Positions 29,216 through 38,647 of a DNA stretch of 64,000 bases are shown piece after piece. The stretch comes from Enterobacteriaceae bacterium 4M9 (GTDB lineage Bacteria; Pseudomonadota; Gammaproteobacteria; Enterobacterales; Enterobacteriaceae): NCBI GenBank assembly GCA_010092695.1, contig JAADJJ010000001.1, positions 868,001 to 932,000 on the forward strand. Reading direction: 5' to 3'. Numbering within the stretch: position 1 is the first letter of the stretch; each line of letters opens with the position of its first letter. The position numbers and the translations under genes were made by a program. The notes under the pieces are model-generated. The model had not been told where the DNA came from. It worked only from the letters and a program-made list of their open reading frames with translations, and did no database searches.

Positions 29216-29941
29216 TCAAAGTCTGAACTCTTCCCCAAGATACACGCGCTTAACTTGTTCGTCCGCGAGTATTTCGTCTGGCGAGCCGTGCGCAATAAGG
29301 TGGCCCTGGCTCACGATATAGGCGCGTTCGCACACGGCGAGCGTTTCACGCACGTTATGGTCGGTTATCAGCACGCCCAGCCCGCTGTCGCGCAGGTGTT
29401 CGATAATACGCTTGATATCGATAACAGAAATGGGATCAACACCAGCAAACGGTTCGTCGAGCAGAATGAATTTAGGGTTGGCGGCCAGCGCACGGGCAAT
29501 TTCCACGCGGCGGCGTTCACCGCCCGACAGCGACTGTCCGAGACTGTTGCGCAGATGGTCGATATGAAACTCTTCCATGAGCTCTTTCGCGCGGTCTTCT
29601 CGCTGCTCTTCGGTCAAATCGTCACGGATTTGCAGCACGGCCATCAGGTTGTCGTACACACTCAGGCGGCGAAAGATGGAGGCTTCCTGCGGCAGGTAGC
29701 CGATACCGCGGCGCGCACGCGCGTGCAGCGGCAGGAGGCTGATGTCTTCTTCATCAATGATGATGTTGCCCGCATCGCGCGGCACGATGCCCACAACCAT
29801 GTAAAACGTGGTGGTTTTACCCGCGCCGTTTGGGCCAAGCAGCCCCACAATCTCGCCCGACTTCACCGTCAGGCTGACATCTTCAACCACCCTGCGGCCT
29901 TTGTAGGCCTTGGCGAGGTTTTTTGCTATGAGAGTTGCCAT
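29216..29941 (-). CDS. lptB: LptB, LPS export ABC transporter ATPase
   Basis: A 241-residue ABC ATPase of exact E. coli length. The Walker A is GPNGAGKTT, the signature LSGGERRRVEIARAL and the Walker B ILLDEPFAGVDP. It powers LptFG to extract LPS from the inner membrane and push it along LptC-LptA to LptDE. It starts 6 bases after lptA ends. Confidence 0.98.
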   Translation of the reverse strand: MATLIAKNLAKAYKGRRVVEDVSLTVKSGEIVGLLGPNGAGKTTTFYMVVGIVPRDAGNIIIDEEDISLLPLHARARRGIGYLPQEASIFRRLSVYDNLMAVLQIRDDLTEEQREDRAKELMEEFHIDHLRNSLGQSLSGGERRRVEIARALAANPKFILLDEPFAGVDPISVIDIKRIIEHLRDSGLGVLITDHNVRETLAVCERAYIVSQGHLIAHGSPDEILADEQVKRVYLGEEFRL

Positions 29942-29947
29942 ACCGGA

Positions 29948-30487
29948 TTATTTCTTCTGGCCAGAGTTGTTTTTATTCTGGAGCTGAGACGGCACCAGAA
30001 CCGTGGTGACACGCTTGCCTTTCTCGCTGAAGGCCTGCATTTTCTGCTCTTTCACCAGGTAGGTGATTTTGTCGCCCTTGATGTTGCTGTCAAGCTGCTC
30101 CAGCCACGCGTCACCGGTTAGCACCACGTAATCATTTTGCAGTTCATAGCGCATTTTGTTGGCATGGCCTTTGACCGGCTTGCCGTTGTCCTGCATCTGG
30201 TAGAAGGTGGCCGGTTTGCCGAAGCCTTCGACCACTTCTTTACCCTGCTCGCCGCCTGGACGGGTGACCACCACTTTATCGGCGTTGATTTTAATGGTGC
30301 CCTGCGTGACCACCACGTTGCCGGTAAAGGTGGCAACGTTGCTGTCCATATCCAGCGACTGCTGGTCAGAGTCAATATGAATCGGCTTGTCCGTGTCGCC
30401 GGTGACGGCGAGGGCAGGCAACGAGGCCGCGAAAAGCGTACCGGCCATGACGAAATTAAGGCTGTGTTTATTTATTCTGAATTTCAT
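29948..30487 (-). CDS. lptA: LptA, periplasmic LPS bridge protein
   Basis: A 179-residue exported protein (185 in E. coli). The signal peptide is MKFRINKHSLNFVMAGTLFAASLPALA, cut before VTGDTDKP. The OstA-type beta-jellyroll contains IHIDSDQQSLDMDSN, ATFTGNVVVTQGTIKINADK and GDKITYLVKEQKMQAFSEKGKR. The ATG at 30487 lies inside the end of lptC (20-base overlap), so it is likely translationally coupled. The ribosome-binding site is weak (AAGG 12 bases upstream). Confidence 0.95.
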   Translation of the reverse strand: MKFRINKHSLNFVMAGTLFAASLPALAVTGDTDKPIHIDSDQQSLDMDSNVATFTGNVVVTQGTIKINADKVVVTRPGGEQGKEVVEGFGKPATFYQMQDNGKPVKGHANKMRYELQNDYVVLTGDAWLEQLDSNIKGDKITYLVKEQKMQAFSEKGKRVTTVLVPSQLQNKNNSGQKK

Positions 30488-31031
30488 AGGAGGTTTTAAC
30501 CTTTTCAATCAGCTCGGCCGTTTTTTTGCGTAAATTGCCACGCATTTTCAACCCTTGAGAATTAAATGTGGTTCCGTACAGCGTGACAAGATCTTCTGAG
30601 GTGACATCCTGTGTCACAAGATTTACCTGAGCGTTGTCCGTTGTAATTTTACGTAGCTGTGCTTCGGCTGTCAGGGCGTTAACCTCGACGTTGCCATACA
30701 GATAAAGCATACGATCTTCGGTCAGTTTTGCGCGGTCGGCGCTGACTGCCCAGGTTTCGATTTTATCTGCGTCGTACACGGTCATCACCGGTTTGGTGAA
30801 CCATGACGTTGCAGATTCAGAAAAGTATTCAACGTGCTGGGCGATAAGACGGTAGTTAAGCGCGCCAGACGGGTTATACACCACGGTACTGGAGTCTTCG
30901 CTTTTGTACGTGGGCTCGCTGGTGTTCTGCGCTACCGGGGCTTTATCGTCGTTATTGACCAGGTTGATGCCGATAAGAATCAGCGCCACCAGTGCCAGTA
31001 GGATGATTACCCAGCGCCTTGTTTTACTCAT
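30468..31031 (-). CDS. lptC: LptC, inner-membrane LPS export protein
   Basis: A 187-residue bitopic protein (191 in E. coli). One N-terminal membrane helix (~7-25) is followed by a periplasmic jellyroll that accepts LPS from LptBFG and docks on LptA. Its start overlaps the kdsC stop by 4 bases. Confidence 0.96.
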   Translation of the reverse strand: MSKTRRWVIILLALVALILIGINLVNNDDKAPVAQNTSEPTYKSEDSSTVVYNPSGALNYRLIAQHVEYFSESATSWFTKPVMTVYDADKIETWAVSADRAKLTEDRMLYLYGNVEVNALTAEAQLRKITTDNAQVNLVTQDVTSEDLVTLYGTTFNSQGLKMRGNLRKKTAELIEKVKTSYEIQNK

Positions 31032-31594
31032 ATAGATTGCCCTTTGGCCTCATCAAGCTTGCCCTGCGCCAGCAGCAGTAAATCACACACTTCACGTACC
31101 GCGCCGCGCCCGCCGCCAATGCGGGTGACGTAGTCTGCGCGCGTCAGTAACAGCGGATGCGCATCAGCAACGGCCACGCTCAAGCCGATTTGTGCCATAA
31201 CTGGCCAGTCAATCAGGTCATCACCCACATAGGCGACCTGGTGCGGCTCAAGGGCGAGCGTGGCGAGCAGTTCGCGGTAAGCGATGAGCTTGTCGGACTG
31301 GCCCTGATACAGGTGCGTAATCTTGAGCGTCGCACAGCGGTCTTCCAGCAGTTTTGCCTTGCGACCGGTGATGATCGCGACCTCGATATCGCTTGTCAGC
31401 GCACAGCGGATGCCGTAACCGTCACGCACGTTAAACGCTTTCAGTTCTTCTCCGCTGTTGCCCATGTAGATAAGGCCGTCAGACATTACGCCGTCCACAT
31501 CGAGGATCAGCAGGCGAATATCCCGCGCCTTCGCCATAACATGCGCGCTCACCGGGCCATAACAGGTCGGAAGCATCGCTTGCGGGTTGCTCAT
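31028..31594 (-). CDS. kdsC: KdsC, KDO-8-phosphate phosphatase
   Basis: A 188-residue HAD phosphatase of exact E. coli length. It makes free KDO for LPS inner core. Motifs are LLILDVDGVMSDG (nucleophile Asp), AIITGRK and YVGDDLIDWPVM. The ATG at 31594 (MSNPQAM) has AAGGA 9 bases before; a TTG two codons earlier is less likely. Confidence 0.97.
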   Translation of the reverse strand: MSNPQAMLPTCYGPVSAHVMAKARDIRLLILDVDGVMSDGLIYMGNSGEELKAFNVRDGYGIRCALTSDIEVAIITGRKAKLLEDRCATLKITHLYQGQSDKLIAYRELLATLALEPHQVAYVGDDLIDWPVMAQIGLSVAVADAHPLLLTRADYVTRIGGGRGAVREVCDLLLLAQGKLDEAKGQSI

Positions 31595-31612
31595 TAACAA
31601 TAATCCTTAAAA

Positions 31613-32599
31613 TCAGACCACGCCTGCGCGCAGTAAATCATGCATATGTATCACACCGTGCAGCTGGTCGCCATCGGCGACGAGAACGGCCGTAATATGG
31701 CGTGACTGCATCAGGTTCAGGGCATCCACCGCGAGTGTGCCGGGGCGAATGCGGATACCGCCTGCGGTCATCACATCCGTGATGCGTAAGTGGTTCAGGT
31801 CAACGCCCATATCGAACACGCGGCGCAGGTCACCGTCGGTAAAGATACCGGCAATTTTCATGTCATCATCACAGATAACCGTCATGCCAAGGTTTTTACG
31901 GGTGATTTCCAGCAGCGCGTCGCGAAGCGTCGCGTCTTTACCCACGCGCGGAATTTCGTCACCGGTGTGCATAATGTCGTTAACCCGCAGCAGCAGCTTG
32001 CGACCCAGTGCGCCACCGGGATGCGACAGCGCAAAATCTTCTGCGGTAAAACCGCGCGCTTTGAGCAGCGCCACCGCCAGCGCATCACCCATGACCAGCG
32101 TTGCTGTCGTGCTGGTGGTGGGTGCCAGGCCCAGCGGGCAGGCTTCCTGCGGGACTTTCACGCACAGGTGAATATCCGCCGCGCGGCCCATGGTGCTTTC
32201 CGGGCGGCTGGAGATGCAAATAAGCGGCACCTGCAGGCGCTTAAGCACCGGGATCAACGCAAGTATTTCATTGGATTCGCCGGAGTTGGAAATGGCAATC
32301 ACGATATCCTTCGCCGTGACCATCCCCAGGTCGCCGTGGCTGGCTTCTCCAGGGTGAACAAAGAACGCCGACGTGCCCGTGCTGGCAAACGTGGCGGCCA
32401 TTTTGCGCCCGATATGGCCGGATTTCCCCATGCCCATTACCACGACTTTGCCCTGGCAATGAAACATCATCTCACAGGCACGTGAGAAATCCTCGTTAAT
32501 ATATTGATCGAGCTGGGCTAAGCCTTCACGCTCAATATTCAACACGTCTTTTCCTGCCAGTTGGAAGTCAAAATCTGGCGGCAATGCAATGTGCGACAT
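31613..32599 (-). CDS. kdsD: KdsD, D-arabinose-5-phosphate isomerase
   Basis: A 328-residue enzyme. The SIS sugar-isomerase domain (about 40-180; VVMGMGKSGHIGRKMAATFASTGT, HPGEASHGDLGM) is followed by two CBS domains (about 205-325). It turns ribulose-5-P into arabinose-5-P, the first step to KDO. It is followed by kdsC after 18 bases. Confidence 0.98.
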   Translation of the reverse strand: MSHIALPPDFDFQLAGKDVLNIEREGLAQLDQYINEDFSRACEMMFHCQGKVVVMGMGKSGHIGRKMAATFASTGTSAFFVHPGEASHGDLGMVTAKDIVIAISNSGESNEILALIPVLKRLQVPLICISSRPESTMGRAADIHLCVKVPQEACPLGLAPTTSTTATLVMGDALAVALLKARGFTAEDFALSHPGGALGRKLLLRVNDIMHTGDEIPRVGKDATLRDALLEITRKNLGMTVICDDDMKIAGIFTDGDLRRVFDMGVDLNHLRITDVMTAGGIRIRPGTLAVDALNLMQSRHITAVLVADGDQLHGVIHMHDLLRAGVV

Positions 32600-32612
32600 A
32601 ATCTTTCCCAGT

Positions 32613-33590
32613 TTACCCTATGGAGTGCGAGGCGGTGATAAACACCACCAGAAGCCACGCGATAAAACCACAGATTAACAACGCCCCGGCGCGTCGGCCG
32701 ATGCCCTGTGGGCGTCGCCAGCAGAGCAGGGCGAAAATCGCGCTGGCTGCCAGCATCACGCCGTAGTCCCTTGTCACCGCCTGCGGGTCAAAGGTACCAG
32801 GAGAAAGCAGCGCCGGAAGACCGAGCACAATCGCGATATTAAAAATGTTGGAGCCGATAAGATTGCCGACAGCGATATCGTTCTCGCCTTTACGCACGCC
32901 AGCAATCGCCGTTGCCAGTTCCGGTAAGCTGGTGCCGATGGCGACAATCGTCAGCCCTGGAATCAGCTCGCTCACCGAAAAGGTGTTCGCCAGCACGGTG
33001 GCGTTATCAATAATCATCCGTGTCGCGACCGGCATTATCACCAGTGCGACCGCCAGCCAGAGAAAGGCTACCGGCTGGCTACCTTCGCCCGGTAGCTCGG
33101 CCAACTGCTCACGCGTGAGCGAGTCGCTGCCCTGGCGTTCGGCAAGCCGCGCAATCTTAACGGTAATCAGCAAATAAATCACGGCAGTGAGCAGCAGCAG
33201 TAGGCCGTCCATGCGGCCCAGGCTGCCGTCCCACAGAAGGGCGCCACACAGCAGGCTCATGATCAACATTAACGGCAATTCGCGGCGTAAGACATCGGAA
33301 TGAATGACAAAAGGACTCAGTAAGGCGGCAAGGCCGAGAATCAGCAAAATATTGGTGATATTGGAACCAATGGCGGTTCCCACGGCCAAATCAAGCTGAC
33401 CATTCAGGCCGGCGGCGGTAGCCACGATAATTTCTGGCAGCGATGTGCCGATGCTGACGATGGTCATACCGATAATTAGCGGTGGGATGCCAAAGCCGCG
33501 GCACAGGATGGCAGCGGCGAACACGAGCCGGTCTGCGCCGTAAGCTACCATTACTAAACCGATTATTAACAGCGCCGTTGCTAAAAGCAT
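32613..33590 (-). CDS. yrbG: YrbG, sodium/calcium exchanger-family membrane protein
   Basis: A 325-residue integral membrane protein with about ten helices. It contains the two CaCA alpha repeats: GIPPLIIGMTIVSIGTSLPE with GTAIGSNITNI, and PGLTIVAIGTSLPELATAI with GNLIGSNIFNI. E. coli yrbG null strains have no clear calcium phenotype, so the ion is not settled. The ATG at 33590 follows AAAGGAT and restores the E. coli length. It is the first gene of the kdsD-kdsC-lpt group and divergent from mlaF. Confidence 0.95.
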   Translation of the reverse strand: MLLATALLIIGLVMVAYGADRLVFAAAILCRGFGIPPLIIGMTIVSIGTSLPEIIVATAAGLNGQLDLAVGTAIGSNITNILLILGLAALLSPFVIHSDVLRRELPLMLIMSLLCGALLWDGSLGRMDGLLLLLTAVIYLLITVKIARLAERQGSDSLTREQLAELPGEGSQPVAFLWLAVALVIMPVATRMIIDNATVLANTFSVSELIPGLTIVAIGTSLPELATAIAGVRKGENDIAVGNLIGSNIFNIAIVLGLPALLSPGTFDPQAVTRDYGVMLAASAIFALLCWRRPQGIGRRAGALLICGFIAWLLVVFITASHSIG

Positions 33591-33683
33591 GCCAGATCCT
33601 TTCGTCAGGTATAATCGCCGCTCCACTGGCTTGAAAGCACCGGGCACGCCTGGATTCTGATTCATTACGAGGAATTCTTAATT

Positions 33684-33711
33684 TTGACTTTAAGCGGGGC
33701 AAAAGTAAAAC
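33684..33711 (+). promoter_or_regulatory. Candidate mla operon promoter
   Basis: TTGACT (33684-33689), 16-bp spacer, TAAAAC (33706-33711), a fair sigma-70 promoter 110 bp before mlaF in the 230-bp yrbG-mlaF divergent gap. Confidence 0.5.
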
Positions 33712-33820
33712 AAATGCCAGCTTTCGCTAACGGAGTAAGTACTTATTCTGTAAAAATGGTGTGTTTATGGTCAGGCATAGGGGCCTGGCGCGTATTCTCA
33801 TTAAATGGAAGAGAAGATTG

Positions 33821-34633
33821 ATGAGCCAGACGCAGACGAATCTGGTCGAAGTGCGGGGAGTGACCTTCTCCAGGGGAGAGCGACGTATCTTTGACGATAT
33901 CTCGCTTTCAGTGCCGCGCGGCAAGATTACCGCGATAATGGGCCCGTCGGGCATTGGTAAAACGACACTGCTGCGCCTGATTGGCGGGCAAATTCAGCCA
34001 GACTGCGGCGAAATCCTGTTCGACGGCGAAAATGTGCCAGCCATGTCGCGCTCGCGTCTGTTTCAGGTGCGCAAGCGTATGAGCATGCTGTTTCAGTCTG
34101 GCGCGCTGTTTACGGATTTGACGGTATTTGAAAACGTGGCCTGGCCGCTGCGTGAACATACGCGCCTGCCAGAACCGCTGCTGCACAGCACGGTGATGAT
34201 GAAGCTCGAAGCCGTGGGGCTGCGGGGCGCGGCACAGTTGATGCCCTCTGAACTTTCCGGCGGCATGGCGCGCCGTGCCGCACTGGCCCGCGCGATTGCG
34301 CTGGAGCCGGACCTCATTATGTTCGATGAGCCTTTTGTCGGTCAGGATCCGATAACGATGGGCGTGCTGGTGAAGCTGATTTCTGAGCTGAACAGTTCGC
34401 TCGGCGTGACCTGCGTTGTGGTATCGCACGACGTACCGGAAGTCCTGAGCATTGCCGATTACGCCTACATCGTTGCTGACCAGCACATTGTGGCGCAGGG
34501 CAGCCCGCATGACCTTGAGAACAATGGCGACGCGCGGGTGCGCCAGTTCCTTGACGGCATCGCAGACGGCCCGGTGCCATTTCGTTATCCGGCCGGGGAC
34601 TATCAACACGATCTCACTGGAACAGGGAGTTAA
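33821..34633 (+). CDS. mlaF: MlaF, phospholipid transport ABC ATPase
   Basis: A 270-residue ATPase (269 in E. coli). The Walker A is GPSGIGKTT, the signature LSGGMARRAALARAI and the Walker B LIMFDEPFVGQDP. With MlaE, MlaD and MlaB it forms the inner-membrane complex that maintains outer-membrane lipid asymmetry. The ATG at 33821 is the family start; an upstream frame adds 20 unrelated residues. mlaE follows after 7 bases. Confidence 0.97.
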   Translation: MSQTQTNLVEVRGVTFSRGERRIFDDISLSVPRGKITAIMGPSGIGKTTLLRLIGGQIQPDCGEILFDGENVPAMSRSRLFQVRKRMSMLFQSGALFTDLTVFENVAWPLREHTRLPEPLLHSTVMMKLEAVGLRGAAQLMPSELSGGMARRAALARAIALEPDLIMFDEPFVGQDPITMGVLVKLISELNSSLGVTCVVVSHDVPEVLSIADYAYIVADQHIVAQGSPHDLENNGDARVRQFLDGIADGPVPFRYPAGDYQHDLTGTGS

Positions 34634-34640
34634 GCCACTC

Positions 34641-35423
34641 ATGCTTTTCAACGCACTGGCGTCACTGGGGCACCGCGGGTTGCGAACCTGTGCATCCTTT
34701 GGCCGCGCCGGTTTCATGCTGTTTAATGCCATTATCGGGCGGCCTGAGTTTCGCAAGCACTCGCCGCTGTTGGTCAAACAGCTCTACAACGTCGGCGTTC
34801 TGTCGATGCTTATCATCATCGTTTCTGGCCTGTTTATTGGCATGGTGCTGGGGCTACAGGGTTATCTGGTGCTCACGACTTACAGCGCAGAAACCAGCCT
34901 CGGTATGCTGGTGGCGCTGTCGCTTCTGCGTGAGCTGGGACCGGTGGTATCCGCATTACTTTTTGCCGGGCGGGCGGGTTCAGCACTGACGGCAGAAATT
35001 GGCCTGATGAAGGCGACGGAGCAGCTCTCCAGCATGGAGATGATGGCGGTTGACCCGCTGCGCCGCGTGATTTCACCGCGCTTCTGGGCAGGCGTTATTT
35101 CACTGCCGCTGCTGTCGCTTATTTTTGTCGCCGTGGGAGTCTGGGGCGGCGCGCTGGTTGGCGTGAGCTGGAAAGGTATCGACAGCGGTTTCTTCTGGTC
35201 AGCGATGCAAAGCGCCGTCGACTGGAAAATGGATCTGGTGAACTGTGTGATTAAAAGCGTGGTCTTCGCCATCACGGTCACCTGGATTGCGCTGTTCAAT
35301 GGTTATGACGCGGTACCGACTTCCGCGGGAATCAGCCGGGCCACCACGCGTACTGTGGTACATGCATCGCTGGCGGTGCTGGGACTGGATTTTGTACTGA
35401 CTGCACTGATGTTCGGGAATTGA
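34641..35423 (+). CDS. mlaE: MlaE, phospholipid transport permease
   Basis: A 260-residue membrane permease of exact E. coli length. About five to six hydrophobic segments include VLSMLIIIVSGLFIGMVLGL, and the conserved AGRAGSALTAEIGLMKATEQ loop couples to MlaF. It starts MLFNALASLGHRGL. An upstream open frame of 63 codons lies inside mlaF and is rejected. Confidence 0.97.
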   Translation: MLFNALASLGHRGLRTCASFGRAGFMLFNAIIGRPEFRKHSPLLVKQLYNVGVLSMLIIIVSGLFIGMVLGLQGYLVLTTYSAETSLGMLVALSLLRELGPVVSALLFAGRAGSALTAEIGLMKATEQLSSMEMMAVDPLRRVISPRFWAGVISLPLLSLIFVAVGVWGGALVGVSWKGIDSGFFWSAMQSAVDWKMDLVNCVIKSVVFAITVTWIALFNGYDAVPTSAGISRATTRTVVHASLAVLGLDFVLTALMFGN

Positions 35424-35427
35424 ATTC

Positions 35428-35982
35428 ATGCATACGAAGAAATTTGAGATTTGGGTCGGGGCGTTCATGCTGGTTGCGCTGGCCGCGGTAGTTTTCCTTT
35501 GTCTGAAAGTGGCGAACGTAAGCGCCATCAGCAATGAACCTACGTACCGGTTATATGCCACGTTTGACAATATCGGTGGGCTGAAGGCGCGTTCCCCGGT
35601 GCGCGTGGGCGGCGTAACTATTGGCCGCGTCAGCGATATCGAGCTGGACCCGAAAACCTACCTGCCGCGTGTGACGCTGGAGATTGAGCAAAAATACAAT
35701 CACATCCCGGACACCAGTTCACTGGCTATCCGTACTTCAGGTTTGTTGGGCGAGCAGTATCTGGCACTGAATATGGGCTTTGAAGACCCGGAGCTCGGAA
35801 CCGCTATCCTTAAGGATGGAGATACCCTTCAGGACACGAAATCGGCGATGGTGCTGGAAGACCTGATTGGTCAGTTCCTCTATAAGAGCAATACTGACGA
35901 CCAGAATAAGAATTCACACGATGCCAACGCGCATCCGGTAGAGAATAATGGGGCGCAGGTACAGCCCGACGCAACGCATTGA
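35428..35982 (+). CDS. mlaD: MlaD, MCE-domain substrate-binding subunit
   Basis: A 184-residue inner-membrane-anchored protein. One helix (~8-28) is followed by an MCE domain (about 39-118) with YATFDNIGGLKARSPVRVGGVTIGRV and SGLLGEQYLALNMG. It forms a hexameric ring that receives lipid from MlaC. A polar tail follows from ~150. Confidence 0.98.
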   Translation: MHTKKFEIWVGAFMLVALAAVVFLCLKVANVSAISNEPTYRLYATFDNIGGLKARSPVRVGGVTIGRVSDIELDPKTYLPRVTLEIEQKYNHIPDTSSLAIRTSGLLGEQYLALNMGFEDPELGTAILKDGDTLQDTKSAMVLEDLIGQFLYKSNTDDQNKNSHDANAHPVENNGAQVQPDATH

Positions 35983-36000
35983 TTACTGGAGAAGAGAGCT

Positions 36001-36630
36001 ATGTTTAAACGTTTATTAATGGTCGCCATGCTGGTGGTTGCTCCGCTGGCAATGGCTGCCGATCAGTCTAATCCTTATGCCATGATGAACGAAGCCGCGC
36101 AGAAGACTTTTAGTCGCCTGAAGAGCGAGCAGCCGCAGATTCGCCAGAACCCGAACTCGCTGCGCGACATTGTTGACCAGGAACTGCTACCTTACGTACA
36201 GGTGAAATATGCGGGTGCGCTGGTGCTGGGGCGTTACTATAAAGATGCCACGCCTGCGCAGCGTGAAGCCTATTTTGCGGCATTTCGCGAGTACCTGAAG
36301 CAGGCGTATGGTCAGGCGCTGGCGATGTACCACGGTCAGACTTACCAGATTGCACCTGAGCAGCCGCTGGGTGATAAAAACATCGTGGCAATCCGCGTGA
36401 CGATTATTGACGCAAACGGCCGTCCGCCGGTACGCCTGGATTTCCAGTGGCGTAAAAACACCCAGACCGGTAACTGGCAGGCGTTTGACATGATTGCTGA
36501 AGGCGTCAGCATGATTACCACCAAGCAGAACGAATGGAGCGACCTGCTGCGCACCAAAGGTATTGATGGTCTGACCGAGCAGCTTAAAGCCATTTCCCGC
36601 CAGCCGATCACTCTGGAACAGAGCAAGTAA
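36001..36630 (+). CDS. mlaC: MlaC, periplasmic phospholipid shuttle
   Basis: A 209-residue exported protein (211 in E. coli). The signal peptide is MFKRLLMVAMLVVAPLAMA, cut before ADQSNPY. The Tol_Tol_Ttg2 domain includes YVQVKYAGALVLGRYYKDATPAQREAY. It carries phospholipid between MlaA in the outer membrane and MlaFEDB. Its stop overlaps the mlaB start by one base (TAATG). Confidence 0.97.
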   Translation: MFKRLLMVAMLVVAPLAMAADQSNPYAMMNEAAQKTFSRLKSEQPQIRQNPNSLRDIVDQELLPYVQVKYAGALVLGRYYKDATPAQREAYFAAFREYLKQAYGQALAMYHGQTYQIAPEQPLGDKNIVAIRVTIIDANGRPPVRLDFQWRKNTQTGNWQAFDMIAEGVSMITTKQNEWSDLLRTKGIDGLTEQLKAISRQPITLEQSK

Positions 36631-36917
36631 TGGCCGACGAACTGCGCTGGACGCGCGACGGTGATGTGCTGCATTTGCAGGGAATACTCGAGCACGAAAC
36701 GCTGGCGCCGCTCTGGCAGCAGCGTGCCGTGCTAATGTCTGGGCTTGCGCGTATCGATCTGAGTGGTCTGACGCGCGTAGATACCGCCGGGCTTGCGCTA
36801 CTGATACAGCTGGTGTCGCTCGGCGTGAACGTGCGGATCAGCGGCGCCAGTCCAAGCGTTCGCACGCTTGCGAGCCTCTACAATCTGCCTGAAGCCGCGT
36901 TTCCGCTGGTTTCCTGA
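36630..36917 (+). CDS. mlaB: MlaB, STAS-domain subunit of the Mla complex
   Basis: A 95-residue STAS protein that binds MlaF and is needed for complex stability. The conserved Thr52 lies in RVDTAGLALL. It is the last gene of mlaFEDCB; a 123-bp gap then leads to ibaG. Confidence 0.95.
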   Translation: MADELRWTRDGDVLHLQGILEHETLAPLWQQRAVLMSGLARIDLSGLTRVDTAGLALLIQLVSLGVNVRISGASPSVRTLASLYNLPEAAFPLVS

Positions 36918-37040
36918 ATTTTCAGCATGTTATCTGCACGGCCCGGGTGAATTATCGCCTGGGCCGTTTTGCTTGTTTAAGCGCGCGCCACTTTCCTCTA
37001 AGATGTGATGCTGATTCCACAATCCCGATGAATACTTTCC

Positions 37041-37295
37041 ATGGAAAATCATGAAATTCAGACAGTGCTGATGAACGCGCTGCCCCTCGAAGAAGTCTAT
37101 GTCTCTGGCGATGGTAGTCATTTTCAGGTCATCGCGGTGGGCGATATGTTTGCCGAGATGAGCCGTGTGAAGAAACAGCAGGCGGTGTATGCGCCGCTGA
37201 TGGAGTTCATCGCCGACAACCGTATTCATGCCGTTTCCATCAAAACCTATACGCCTTCTGAATGGGAGCGCGATCGGAAACTGAACGGCTTTTAA
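37041..37295 (+). CDS. ibaG: IbaG, BolA-family protein
   Basis: An 84-residue BolA-fold protein (YrbA). It shows VYVSGDGSHFQVIAVGDMFAEMSRVKKQQAVYAPL with the conserved His, and ends YTPSEWERDRKLNGF. BolA proteins bind Fe-S clusters together with monothiol glutaredoxins, and IbaG is linked to acid stress. murA follows 50 bp downstream as in E. coli. Confidence 0.96.
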   Translation: MENHEIQTVLMNALPLEEVYVSGDGSHFQVIAVGDMFAEMSRVKKQQAVYAPLMEFIADNRIHAVSIKTYTPSEWERDRKLNGF

Positions 37296-37345
37296 GCTAC
37301 GGGCGCATTGCCGGTAGCGTTTGACACTATTTAGAGAGCAGTTGA

Positions 37346-38605
37346 ATGGACAAATTTCGCGTACAGGGGCCGACCCGGCTGAGTGGTGAAGTGACAATCT
37401 CCGGGGCGAAGAACGCAGCCCTGCCTATCCTCTTTGCCGCACTGCTGGCAGAAGAGCCTGTAGAGATTCAGAACGTTCCCAAACTTAAAGATATCGACAC
37501 CACCATGAAACTGCTCAGCCAGCTGGGCACGAAAGTGGAGCGCAACGGTTCGGTGCATATCGATGCAAGCCAGGTAAATGTGTTTTGCGCGCCTTACGAT
37601 CTGGTGAAAACCATGCGAGCGTCCATCTGGGCGCTGGGGCCACTGGTGGCGCGCTTTGGCGAAGGCCAGGTATCACTGCCAGGCGGCTGTGCTATTGGCG
37701 CGCGTCCGGTGGATCTGCACATCAGCGGCCTTGAGCAGCTGGGTGCCGATATTAAACTGGAAGAAGGCTACGTTAAGGCATCGGTGAAAGGTCGTCTGAA
37801 AGGTGCGCATATCGTCATGGACAAGGTGAGCGTGGGCGCGACCGTGACCATCATGAGTGCGGCAACGCTTGCCGAAGGCACCACCATTATTGAAAACGCC
37901 GCGCGCGAGCCGGAAATTGTTGATACCGCAGGCTTCCTCAACACGCTTGGCGCAAAGATAACCGGTATGGGCACTGACCGCATCACGATTGAAGGCGTTG
38001 AGCGCCTGGGCGGCGGGACATGGCGTGTTATCCCGGACCGTATCGAAACCGGGACCTTCCTGGTGGCGGCTGCGGTCTCGCGCGGTAAAGTACTGTGCCG
38101 TCATGCGCGCCCGGACACGCTGGATGCGGTGCTTGCCAAACTGCGTGAAGCCGGTGCTGATATCGAGGTAGGTGAAGACTGGATTAGCCTTGATATGCAC
38201 GGCCAGCGCCCGAAAGCGGTTAACGTACGTACTGCACCGCATCCGGGGTTCCCGACCGATATGCAGGCACAACTGTCGCTTTTGAATATGGTGGCAGAAG
38301 GCACCGGCGTGATTACCGAAACCATTTTCGAAAACCGCTTCATGCACGTACCGGAGCTGATTCGTATGGGGGCTCGCGCTGAAATTGAAAGCAACACCCT
38401 GATTTGCCACGGCGTGGAAGAGCTTTCTGGTGCGCAGGTCATGGCAACCGATCTTCGCGCATCTGCAAGCCTGGTGCTGGCAGGCTGTATTGCGCAGGGC
38501 ACCACGCTTGTCGACAGGATTTATCATATCGACAGGGGTTACGATCGCATTGAAGACAAGCTTCGGGCGATGGGCGCTAACATTGAGCGTATTTCCGGCG
38601 AATAA
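37346..38605 (+). CDS. murA: MurA, UDP-GlcNAc enolpyruvyl transferase
   Basis: A 419-residue enzyme of exact E. coli length for the first committed step of peptidoglycan synthesis. Lys22 (SGAKNAALP) and the catalytic Cys115 (LPGGCAIGARP), target of fosfomycin, are both present, so intrinsic fosfomycin resistance through a Cys-to-Asp change is not expected. Confidence 0.99.
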   Translation: MDKFRVQGPTRLSGEVTISGAKNAALPILFAALLAEEPVEIQNVPKLKDIDTTMKLLSQLGTKVERNGSVHIDASQVNVFCAPYDLVKTMRASIWALGPLVARFGEGQVSLPGGCAIGARPVDLHISGLEQLGADIKLEEGYVKASVKGRLKGAHIVMDKVSVGATVTIMSAATLAEGTTIIENAAREPEIVDTAGFLNTLGAKITGMGTDRITIEGVERLGGGTWRVIPDRIETGTFLVAAAVSRGKVLCRHARPDTLDAVLAKLREAGADIEVGEDWISLDMHGQRPKAVNVRTAPHPGFPTDMQAQLSLLNMVAEGTGVITETIFENRFMHVPELIRMGARAEIESNTLICHGVEELSGAQVMATDLRASASLVLAGCIAQGTTLVDRIYHIDRGYDRIEDKLRAMGANIERISGE

Positions 38606-38616
38606 GCGGGAACGAG

Positions 38617-38647
38617 ACAAAAACCGGGGCATGCCCCGGTTTTTTTA
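38617..38647 (+). terminator. murA terminator
   Basis: AAAAACCGGGGC-AT-GCCCCGGTTTTTTT hairpin with a seven-T run. Its A-run also serves sfsB, which converges from the other strand and ends at 38645. Confidence 0.93.
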